Positions 51,580 through 62,110 of a stretch of DNA of 64,000 nt are shown here, piece after piece (position 1 is the first letter of the stretch; each line of letters begins with the position of its first letter). Under the pieces are notes generated by a model that saw only the letters and a list, made by a program, of their open reading frames with translations, made no database searches and was not told where the DNA came from. Position numbers and translations under genes: made by a program. This stretch comes from Acridotheres tristis (taxonomy: Eukaryota > Chordata > Aves > Passeriformes > Sturnidae): NCBI GenBank assembly GCA_037013685.1, contig CM072887.1, positions 46,551,154 through 46,615,153 on the forward strand, read 5' to 3'.

Positions 51580-52000
51580 ACAAAAATTAAACTGCCTATT
51601 TAAAGTGAAAATGGGACCTTATAATATTTGTCTGAATCGATACAATGAATGTGTCATGTAATGCATACAGATTGGCACGCCTTGGCTGAAAACAGATTTT
51701 CAGGCTGCCTATTATATTTGTTTTACCAGATTTATTTTGTCCATTTTTAAGATTTGGATATTCATCTCTGCCCCAAAATGTATCTCTTCTTTGGCTCTAT
51801 CATATCTGCATTAATAGTAACAAAATTAAGCTGCAGATTATCTTTTTTTTATTCTTTTGATTATTTCTTATATCTGGGAAAAACATGCTGCATAATGTTT
51901 TATGCCTGCACTTTTAAACAATGACTTTAAATACCTTTTTGTCTGTGCATTGAAATAAATTACATTTTAAGAATAGACCAAGACTGACTGATGCAACCCA
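51580..52000. promoter_or_regulatory. Possible conserved non-coding element
   Basis: Words include AATCGATAC (51635-51643), ATGTAATGCATACAG (51657-51670), TGCATTAATAG and several ATTTGCAT/TAAT-like motifs. Simple repeat is limited to one short T run. It resembles deeply conserved vertebrate enhancers in texture. Not tested by alignment. Confidence 0.22.
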
Positions 52001-53414
52001 GCTAATTTAAAAATGGACGTAAATCAAGTTCATTCAAGCGGGCAGCCTGATGTGCTGTCTCTCCCTTGTAGCACAGATTTGCTCTACTTCACACTGAATA
52101 TGGCAGACTATCCTTTTAAACTAGATTATTTAAATAGATGGCATCTGTACTGTGTAGAATTTATCTCTGGCCAAATACCATTACACCTGCTTTTGGCAAT
52201 GTCACCAACTACAGTGACAGTCAGGTTTGTCCTGAAAGGGATGGCAGGAGCCTTACAAGGCCAGCTGTGGTCTTTCCAAGGCAACTAGACATGGATACAA
52301 TGAAACAACAACTCGAAATATGAATTGTTTTGTACACATGCATCAACCCTCCAAACACCAGCTTTCCCGCTGGCTGCTGAACAGAATCAGCCAAAAAAGC
52401 AGTTAGGTAGCTATTTATAACAGGTTACTGTATGAGGCAGCCTGTTACAAATGCCAAATATATGAACAAGATTTATGGCCTGCCAGGTAGTATGTCTCCA
52501 CAAAATGCTACACAGTGCTTTGGACAGTCTTTGCAACTTTTTTTTACTGAAAAAAAAAAGAGCTGAAGCAATCCTCTTAACCAAGGTAAAAGATGCCCCA
52601 TGTGCACACACACTCGTTTTACTTCATGACAGAACCCCTGTAAAAGAGGTAGCATCTGCATAATCAGCAGGTGTTCCCAAAGTTCCCAAGTCTTTGCTCT
52701 TGCAACAGATGGGACTGCTAATGACAGGGAGCCAGAACCCTACTGAGGAATCCCTCCTCCCAAAATACTTATTTTAAACAGGCACCTTTGAAACTTTTCA
52801 AATGAAAAGGCACAACACAGAAGTTACTTTGCAATTCTTTGCAGATAAAATTTGGTATTCCAACATACAGCCTGCTGTACAGAACTTTCTTTTTCCTTTT
52901 TCTGCTAAAATATGTAATTTGTTTGGTATTTATACTGCATTATTAAATTCTAGTTGCCTTTAAATTACATCTTTGGAAAAATTAAAAACATCAGTAGGGG
53001 TGGCTTAAGAAAAAAAAAGGTGAATACTATTTTTTTCCCTTTTCCTTACAATTTTGGGTGTAAAATAAGAATGTCTATCAAATTGCTAGCTAGTTATAAA
53101 CTATCACACAACCACAGGAATGTTATGATTAGTTCCACAGAATCCCTTCTACTTACATATGGCTGGTCGTTTCTGAATTGCTCCAACATAAAATGATTTC
53201 AGAGAAATCAAATGGATTCCTAGGCAGCAGATTCAATTAGGCTCCAGAATGTTTTGAATTCTTGTAATCATAAATATAGTTGATGCTAGGAACTGAAAGA
53301 TTATTGACATACTGTTTGTCCCCGAGATGCACTGTGAACTGTATTTTAGTCATAAATCAATAAAGCATTCTGATGCAACCTACCCCACTTTCAGAATCAT
53401 GTTTCATTACCTCC

Positions 53415-53436
53415 CTCTAGAAAATCTCTAGAAAAT
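53415..53436. repeat. 11-bp perfect tandem duplication
   Basis: CTCTAGAAAAT occurs twice head to tail. Confidence 0.8.
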
Positions 53437-54064
53437 GTCTGTGGATTTTCTTCCTTCTTGACAAGGGAGAAACATCTTTTTCTCACTAGTCCCAATCTCA
53501 CTTCATTTTGTCTGGAAAAGAACCCAGAGACTTTGCTTTAATGAGGAAATCTAGCCCAGTTCCTATTTAGACATAATTCATGGAGTATACTCCGACCTTG
53601 TTAACCGCCCTATTCATCTGTATGCATCAATCTCAATGCATGAAACAAGTACTGACACTAATAACTTTGCTTCCAGTTTCCAAAGGTGACTGAATGGAAA
53701 TAGAGTAAATGCAGCTGAGCTCTCCTACGGACTGTGAGCTTTATTTTGTTCTCATCCCCTGGAAGTATTGTACAGTGCTTCTGAAGGAAAGATTCTGAAT
53801 ATGCCATGCTGCTGTTATTTAACATCTGGTGCTCATTTCTGTAGAACTTGACATTGCAGAGGCTTCTTGGAAGCAGCAAAGATACTGCTCTGACATACAA
53901 GGTAACACCTTCTGAAACATTATCTAAAAATCCAACTTAGAAAGATTCAGGCCAGTTCTTATGCACTTTCCATAAAGGCTAACTGCTATATTAATAAATT
54001 ATGAAGGGGTGGAAGACTGAGTTCCAAACCTGCTGTATCCTCAGTGTATCCTACCATTAACAGT

Positions 54065-54099
54065 TATTTATTTATTTTTCTGTTTATTTATTTATTTTA
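54065..54099. repeat. (TTTA)n microsatellite
   Basis: TTTA units interrupted once by TTTTTCTG. Confidence 0.8.
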
Positions 54100-57000
54100 A
54101 CAAATGGCAACATGAACCTACTTCCAGCTTCCCATTATATCATATATACAATGTAATATGTACATTATATGTGTAATATTGTATCCTATATGGACTTGCA
54201 TATATGCTACAAATACTGGTCAATCCCTATCCTTGGTTGTCTTTCCTATATCATGCCTACTATTACAGCCTTACAAGGCTCAAATGCTGCTTATAACAGT
54301 AATTGCTTTTTTTTTTTTTCAGCTACAGACCCACCACTCTCAAAGTCTAACTGCTTTTCTAAACCATCTGAGTGATCTGACCTTATTAAAGAAAGAACAT
54401 AAATTTTGGGGAAAAAAAAATTGCCTTTGCTAATAAAAACATGGGCATTAGACTGTCTCATTTAGCAGAATTTGGATATTATCTGCCTCTCTCTGCAAAT
54501 TATATTTGATCTTTGCCAAAAAGCAGAAGTACACAGTTTAATATGATACTATAGAACCTGTTGTGAGGTAATACAGTTAAAAAAAAAATCATAACCTGGT
54601 CATAAATGTTAAAATGCAAAAGGAAGGAAATGCCTGTTATTCATCTTGCAGGCAGTATTCAGACATTCATGAAATTGAAAGTTAATGTACCAGGGACTTT
54701 CATTATCTGACCCATTCTGTACTATCCATTAGAATCCCATACTACTGGAGACAGAGGACCAATATGTCACTAATACAAGAAGGAAAAGGTCACAAAAACT
54801 AAGCATCAATAAGACATTACTTCTCTATTAAATTTCACAACACTCAGCAGAAAACACATTTGCTGAAAACAGAATGTTTTATTATGTAATGTAGCTAAAC
54901 TGAGAAAAATATATGTTTACCAAGGCAAAGGCATAATGATTAGTTGTCGAGTGAAAATAATGACTTTTCCCCTCCATTTCCTCATTAAAGAAATTTTGTT
55001 TGTTTAAAGGAAAAGAAAGGTATAACTGGGGTTTATTTTTGCTTTTTAGGACTATTTCTTACAATATAGATATATTGCTCCTTTGGCTATAGCAAAGGTT
55101 CCTTTCACACCACTGAAAATACAATATTTATTAGTATGTAGTAAAAGCAAAACAAATTTGCTTTCCATTTCCTCTAGTGGAATATTCCATTTATTTAGAA
55201 TAGCTTTCAGTAAAAACAATAACACTACTACTGCAACATCATTTTCCTGTAGAAAGATGATGTACTGATTCCCTTGAGCTTTCTCCATCCCATTTCTCTC
55301 CTAACCCTGATACCCAAGCTGCTCCACATACATTGCTCTTACTACACAGCTGAGAAAAATGCAAAGCAGGAACTCTGATGTGCAAATAAATTACTATGAA
55401 GCAACTTATGAAAAGACTCTTAAGTTTACCATTTGCCGTTACAGAAAATATGTGAGCATTCATGATATTTATTTTATGTGTTGGAACTAGTCTGTTCATG
55501 AGGCAAAGTTTGCTGTCAATGATCTTGGGACTCACTCAGGTGAAAACCTCATTCCTCATGATCCTCTATCAAATAATGGGTAAAAAAGACTTGTCACAAC
55601 AGACTCATCTATGTAAATGAAAACCAGGACAGGTGTTTATGTGCTGATGGACTTTGGACCAGAAGATTTCATTCAGCAGTTGTTGACTTGTGGGGAAAAA
55701 TGGTTACAGCTGTCCAAGTTCTACCTTGATAGATTGGTTCAGTTGTTCTATGTATTTTCAGTATCACCAATAAGCATCTGGAAACCAGGATAAAACTTTA
55801 ACTATTTCAATGTAAACAAGCATATCCAGGTCTTTCAGCAAAACAATATTTTAAAATTATTTGAAATGGTACAAAAGCAACCTGTATACTGGATAGAATA
55901 TACTAAAGGTGCTTGTAAAGAAGAGATAAAAATGAAAGTATGATGAAATTAAGGAGATCATAGGAAGGAAATTTTCATTTGAGATTCCCAGAAGTAGACT
56001 GGACAAAATGACACAACATAGTACAGCACATGTGATGTGAAGAGCAACTCTAAAGTGGCTGAAATTGAGATGCAACAGATCACTACCATCTCCCTGCCTG
56101 CCCCTTCTACCCTTTTCAGTCAGGAAGAGTGGAATTTCAACTTAATTGTGCAAACCAGAGAGTGACTGAAGAAAAGCCTGACATAATTTCAAGTCAGCTG
56201 GAACCCTAGCATACAAATGTCTTTCTTTCCATCATCTATAAAGACACCAAGTATTTGCAGTCTTTAATTGAAGATTTGCTGGTTTTAATTTTTTATTCTT
56301 TTTAATCAGAGGAATTACTAGGAAAAGATAACTGCAGCTACAGAAATCCAAAACTGCAGAATGACAAAAATTAAACAAAATGGCCGGAAGACAAACTATT
56401 GCCTTGCCTTCAACTCAACAACTCTTGGTATAATGGTTTAAACTCCTTGCCATCATATCAGAGGGAAAGCCTCTCTTCTTTTCATCAGCTCTGGGCCTGG
56501 GCTTCCCAGTGCCCATCAGCTCCCACCTTTACCCAGGTCACCCTGGCTGAGACACAGCTGAATGTTCCTACTGGCTGACCAGCTTTACTCTTCAATGAGT
56601 GACAGAAGTGAAAGCTTGGTTGTTCTTGGGAAAAATAAACCTTCTCCTGCATCCTCTCCAGAAGGCTAAACTGAAGGAATGGTGACCAGGTCTAAAGGAC
56701 ATCCATCATTCTACACTCCTGTCGTTCCTTGATTTAAGATTTGATATTTACCCAATAAGTAGGAAACCCTCTACTGCTCATAAAAGAACACCATATCCAA
56801 TAACAATACTTATCATAAGGCACAGGGAAAGCATCTGCATGGACTTAAAATTAATCCCACTGTTCAAGGAAGAGACACAAGGGAACATTTAAGGCATTTT
56901 ATACTCTTGCTTTGGTAAACACTTGGCAATGGACTGTGACACAATTTTTATTTAGAAAGTTGTCTTTTTAACGGTGCAGAGTCAATAGTAATGCAGACAA

Positions 57001-57204
57001 GGTTAGCAGTTAATGGCTAACCTCTGTCCAAGATACCAGGCCCCTGGGGCACATGGAATTTATGCAGAATCAGAGTTAATAGTGTTGGAAAAAAAGACAA
57101 AACCTTGAATCCTTGCTACTTGAAGTTGCCTCCTACCCAGTGTGCTCACTCTGTTTGTGACAACAAAAACAACCCAACAGTCATTTTCCATCCTAATCTC
57201 CTGA

Positions 57205-57219
57205 TTTTTTTTTTTTTTT
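57205..57219. repeat. 15-T homopolymer
   Basis: Uninterrupted T run. No retroposed sequence recognised beside it. Confidence 0.85.
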
Positions 57220-58514
57220 GTGTTTATGGAAGCATAGTATTATACAATTGAAAGACAAAATCACAGAAAGAAACTAGGATGAGATTTTGTTAAAATTACC
57301 CTTGTAAAAGACTAAAAGACAAGAAACATTTACTTTTACTTTTTTACATTATTAAAATTTGTTGACTTGAAATATCTGGATAAAACAGTAGCTGCCTCTC
57401 TGTGCCTACTAATCTTTAATAAGGGCTGGATTGAACTGGAGCATTGGATGACAGGACTGTTCCTCCTAAAAGAGCCAGTCTCAAGTCTTCAACTCTCCTT
57501 TGAAAGAAGCTTATTTTTCACAAGACAACTTCTGCCTACAGGTGTGCTAATCTGAAGTTACCTCAACACATATAGACAGAAGACACTGAACTGCAAATCA
57601 AAGATTTGAAGTTTAGCAGTATGATTCCGTATAATGTAGTCAGTCTGCACTCCAGATAAACTTAGAAAACCAAGAGAATGTTTCCAAGCACTGCAATTCT
57701 AAAAGAATTACTTCTATTTTAGTAGATTACAGTGCACCCACACCATATGTCTTTATATAAAGAGATCAGTATCATGGTACCAAGGATTAGAACATGAAAT
57801 CTATATTTTCCAAAAGAAAATGACAGCTAAGATAACCTAGCCAGCTACATTTCAATAATAGGGCAAGCCATATTGTTGTTTTACTGGGAAACAAAATACA
57901 TGACAAGTAGAGCTTTGGTTTAGACTTAATGTGACTGTACAGAAATAGCTAACCTTCACCAAAAAAACCCTCAAAAAACAAAAAAATCCCAAACCCAAAG
58001 AACCTCTTAAAATAACAAGTCACTACACAACATACAAAATACAGCACCTGTCACCATGTACTACTATTTACTTTAATTAGATCCTACTGCCAAAACTCAT
58101 TAGAGAAGAATCTGGTACAATGAAGAATAATAAATTCTGTTCATTCATATGTTTTTAAATTATTCTGCTCCTATACAGCAAAAATGGTATTTCCTACCTT
58201 GGCTTCTTGTTCAGAGACTGCAAAAACAGTCACAACAATTCTTTCAAAATCTTGCATCAGTCATAACTGAGTTCACAGGATGTACTGCTAGAGCTTTGTG
58301 TAACAGAGCTGCACAGGACACCCACACCATAAATGAGTGTTGCATTACTGGAGTCTACACATCTTATTGCAAGAGACATTGTAATTGTTGGCCAGGAGGG
58401 GTGACTGACACCCGCCATCCTGTCCCAGATATCATTGCAAGAAATATGGAAAGCTCCAAATTTTGAGCTGTGCCTAATTACCTGGTTTAAGGTCCTGGAA
58501 GGAGAAGGGTGGAA

Positions 58515-58600
58515 TGAAATCTCAGCCTAGTGGCTAGATAATTTGCCCAGAAAGTTAAGAGTCCTGGATTTAATTCTCTCTCCATCTAGAGTGATTTCGT
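58515..58600 (+). mobile_element. Possible ancient tRNA-derived SINE head (MIR-like)
   Basis: A stretch resembling a decayed tRNA-type Pol III promoter. CTCAGCCTAGTGGCTAGA (58521-58538) resembles an A box, and CCTGGATTTAATTCTC (58563-58578) resembles a B box, with about 25 bases between them. The layout is like the heads of MIR and other amniote tRNA-SINEs, where the B box reads GGTTCGAATCC. About 7 of 10 B-box positions fit. No clear core or LINE-derived tail follows, so this could be chance. A functional tRNA gene is ruled out because no cloverleaf forms. Confidence 0.35.
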
Positions 58601-58713
58601 GGTAATTGCATTAACAGCAGGTTTAGGGGCTACTTTCTATTTAACTTGTCAACGGAAAGCTACCAGGAGAGTACTGAAAGGCTTATGATTAGGTTGGCCA
58701 AGCTACTAGGCAT

Positions 58714-58746
58714 ACTATATATACTTATATATATATATACTTATAT
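58714..58746. repeat. (TA)n-rich tract
   Basis: TATATACTTATATATATATAT-type repeat with an internal ACT interruption, about 40 bp before the CA repeat. Confidence 0.75.
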
Positions 58747-58786
58747 CCATATTCATCCCAACTAGTGATTAATTATTGAAAACAAA

Positions 58787-58804
58787 CACACACACACACA
58801 CACA
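58787..58804. repeat. (CA)9 microsatellite
   Basis: Nine uninterrupted CA units. Confidence 0.95.
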
Positions 58805-60819
58805 TGTCATCACTCCCTTATTTTGCATAAATGAGAACTAGAAATAAAAAGCAGGATAGTCACCATAAAATGCATTGATGGAAAAATCTTCCATCAAATT
58901 ATAGTGTAGAACTAATCAATTACTGCATTAAAATCTTTATTACAATATATATTTATAAATTACTATTATGAAACTGAAATACTTAACAAGTACTTGTCAA
59001 GAAAAATCCTTATTCTCCTATATCAGTCTATCTGAAAACCCACTTTTAAATTTTATTCTTTCTTGTTTAGATACAAAAGAATACACATCTTACCCTTTTT
59101 AATTGATATCATCTTCAGGTAAATATTATATCATTCCTGTTCTTTTTTGTGAGGAAGAAATGAAGAGACAAATTCTCAGTCCTGTAGGAAATCTAACCCA
59201 TTTTGAAGCTTATGGGAATTGTTAGATTTCACTGAAGGATACAAACTCAAACTTATAATGGAAACTTCTACTTTAATTATGGCGCAAATACTGATGCCAC
59301 AAGAGAAGGTTCATTATTGGACTGTTACTTAGGTTACCATGGCTCTCAGTGATATCCAAGGCAATACTATTTGAACTTTCTCACCAAAATTCCACATGGA
59401 TTAAATGGAAATATTATAAAATTTTCAAAGGAAGTTAGAGGAGACAATGAGCAAAGACAGGAAACTCATTTTCTGCTTTAAATCGGATCCTTACTTCAAA
59501 TTAGATTACTTCAATTGGATTAGGAAAGGTTAAAATCCATAGTGGAGGCTGCAGCCCAGAGCACTTGTGGTATCCTCTCTACATCTTCCCTTTTCCTTAG
59601 GTACAGGATTGCCTCCCTGTGCCAGCTCCCTACCTATGACAGGACAAAAATGACGACTCTCATCTGGTACTTCAAGGGATAAGGAAACCTGTGCTGGCCA
59701 AGGGAAAAAAAGGACAGGACTTTGGCTTATCACCAGGACCTCTCTCCCTCTATTTCTGTGAAACTTCTCAGCTCATAGGGCACAGATGGAGCTATAAAAA
59801 CCCAAGAGAGAGTTTCCTGCATGCCAAACTGCAGCTTTTGTATCATCTCCTTATTTATCATTGTCTTCTAACACCACAAAAAGAACCACTAAACAAAATA
59901 TCAAAATATTCTTTTCCTCAAAGTCATGAAAAAAATTTTAAAAACCCTTGCAACCCTTTCACATGATGTTCCATCAGTGGGCTGCACTCTAAGAGCAACA
60001 AATGTGGGTAGGAGGACAGAATCAATACAGAGAAAAAGAAAAACCAAAGGAAAAAAACCCTCAAACCAGCAATACAGATGCTGATAGAGATACGAATTAA
60101 AGGAAGAGAAGAAGTGAGGTAGCAGTTATATTCTCACAATCTACAAGATGAGAACAAGGTTTATACTAACCTTTGTGCCTCATCCTTCTTCCTGGGCACA
60201 AAAATGCAGTATTAAATAGTTTCTGAACTGCTGAGAAGAAGGGGCAGCAGGCATAAGTAAAGAGAAATAAACGGTGCCCTGAAGGTCTGCTATGTATCCA
60301 GGGTGCAGTTTTGTGTAAACAGCAGAGAAGACCCGAGGAAGGAGCAGAGGCCAGCATTAATTAATTGGATTTGGCCAAGATACTAGAATTAAGTGACTTC
60401 ATTTGGCTGGGCGCAATTCAAATACAAAAGGGTTCATTACAAAAGGATGATTTTGAAGACAGAAATTGTTTATTTCAGAGAAGTAAAGATACACGGATGG
60501 AAATTAACCAAAGAGGAGAGGGACAGGTAGCATCACAGAGTATTTCTCATCGCCTTTCAGATAAATTGGTTTAATGCTTTATCTTTTGGGTTCTGGCAGA
60601 TTTTCCCCTAGTAAGAATCCTTAGCAAATAGCAGCTGTAAACATTTGGCTTGCTTAAACTCTTGGCAAAACACATTTCTAAGAAATCCAGCTAAGTCAAT
60701 AAATGTTCCAATTTGGAGTCAGTCTGAAACTAAGCACCAAATGGTACAATACCAATCAAATTGTACACAGTCACCTAACCTATGTGTGGTGATGAATGCA
60801 TGTTAAGAAGTATCTGAAT

Positions 60820-62110
60820 AATTTAAAATGCCTCTTTGAGCCCCTACTGAAAATATGGCTTCCTATTTTATTGAATTGTTAATTATTCCAAGTAGAAGAT
60901 TTAATGCCAGATAAAGTCATGTGTGCATGAATTTTTCACATCTAAAGCTTTTAATTGTGTGACGCCCATGTTACAAAGCAGAATAAAGTAACGCTCTCTG
61001 AATTAAATACTCCAAATGCCAATAGGTTGGATGGAAATAATTTCCTCTCCCCTCTTTTTGCTTCTACATGAGAAAGATAAAAATTAGCATTAATCATACA
61101 CTGGCAAACAGCTCAGTGTATTTTGTTTGAGCAAACCCCTTTCGAGTGGATGTAAATCCAAGTGCACTGGGAGTGAGTAAGACTGCATCTTCTGGGCAAA
61201 CGAGGGTTGCTGGCATCCTCCTCTGTCACAGCAGAATGTTTAAGGTGGCAGGCATTTAAGGTATTCATTCTATACAGTGTGAATCAGTTTGTTTCTCACT
61301 TTCAGAATTTGTGTTTTATCCAACTTCTGTGTAAGAACAGCTGATTCTTCTTACCTGAGAAGACTTTTTATGGAAGAAGCCTCCACAGTGCTAACTTCAG
61401 ACAGAATTTTCAGTTTAGGGTTAATGCCAGAAGAAAAGCTAACATTGGTTCTAAATATACCTTCCTTAAGCTTGAAGAGTCTGATCCTTACATTCCTGAA
61501 AACGAATTCATTTCACCCAAACAAATCAATCTCTATTTGCAGTCTGAGCTAATTTGTCAGAAACGCATCCACAAAATGCTTTTATTTGTCCTAATTCTAT
61601 TAGCTCATCTCATTTTCTCTTCTCCACTGTCCCCTGGCCGAAGGAAGAAGATCTAATTAAGACCCCTGTTAAAGTAGCACGGTGTTGGCTGGAACCTTCA
61701 TTTGTGCCCTTGCCAGCAGGGAATGATGGACATTAATAATAACCCAGATTGTAGCCGATTCCAATACTTAAAGCAAAGCAATGGCTGATCCAAAGCCAGG
61801 ACCAGTGTTCTAAAACAGGCAGGGAAACGAAATGGGCCCACATACATGGCAGCAATAAGAATCCTTTCACTGATGGATAGGAATAAATATAAAGGCTGAT
61901 AGCACAGTAATAAAACAATGATGATAACCCAAAATTATTTATTACAAGGCAAGAATGCTGCTGCTTGCTCAGCCTCTGCTGTAAATGGAAGCTGACATCA
62001 ATGGATGACTCTCAGGGAGAAAACATGGACCATTTTAATTTGGGAAGTGTCATCTCATTTTTTAAGGTGAAAGCCATTATCAGAGGTGACAATGATCTAT
62101 AGTGAATGAA
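60820..62110. promoter_or_regulatory. Cluster of possible conserved non-coding elements
   Basis: About 1.3 kb almost free of simple repeats and with several homeodomain-type cores: TTAATTA (60879-60885), TTTTAATTG (about 60949-60957), ATTAGCATTAATCAT (61084-61098), TAATTA (61654-61659) and CATTAATAAT (61731-61740). Its texture resembles clustered vertebrate developmental enhancers. Plus frames at 61289-61552 and 61554-61736 are short and carry no known domain. Conservation not tested. Confidence 0.28.

Larger units (their letters stand above)
52001..58510. other. AT-rich non-coding stretch, no gene seen
   Basis: No gene recognised. Frames are at most 105 codons (58149-58466 plus, cysteine-containing, no known domain). 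Contains an 11-bp duplication, a (TTTA)n tract, T homopolymers at 54307-54319 and 57205-57219, AT-rich inverted-repeat sequence at about 54137-54184, and an A/C run at 57960-58005. Confidence 0.65.
58601..60819. other. AT-rich non-coding stretch, no gene seen
   Basis: No gene recognised. Contains a TA-rich tract and a CA microsatellite listed separately, and an A/C-rich run at about 60040-60065. Short frames on both strands at 59530-59966 lack known domains. Confidence 0.65.

Noticed and set aside
27780..54322. Strong poly-T plus CAG acceptor-like sites on plus at 27789, 38200, 49469 and 54322
   Set aside because: Similar poly-T-CAG sites occur on the minus strand (for example near 8180 and 52546), and none is followed by an exon-like segment. 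They are expected from frequent T runs.
58149..58466. 105-codon plus frame rich in cysteine near its end
   Set aside because: Cysteine spacing fits no known fold, there is no signal peptide, and the start lacks context. Probably chance.
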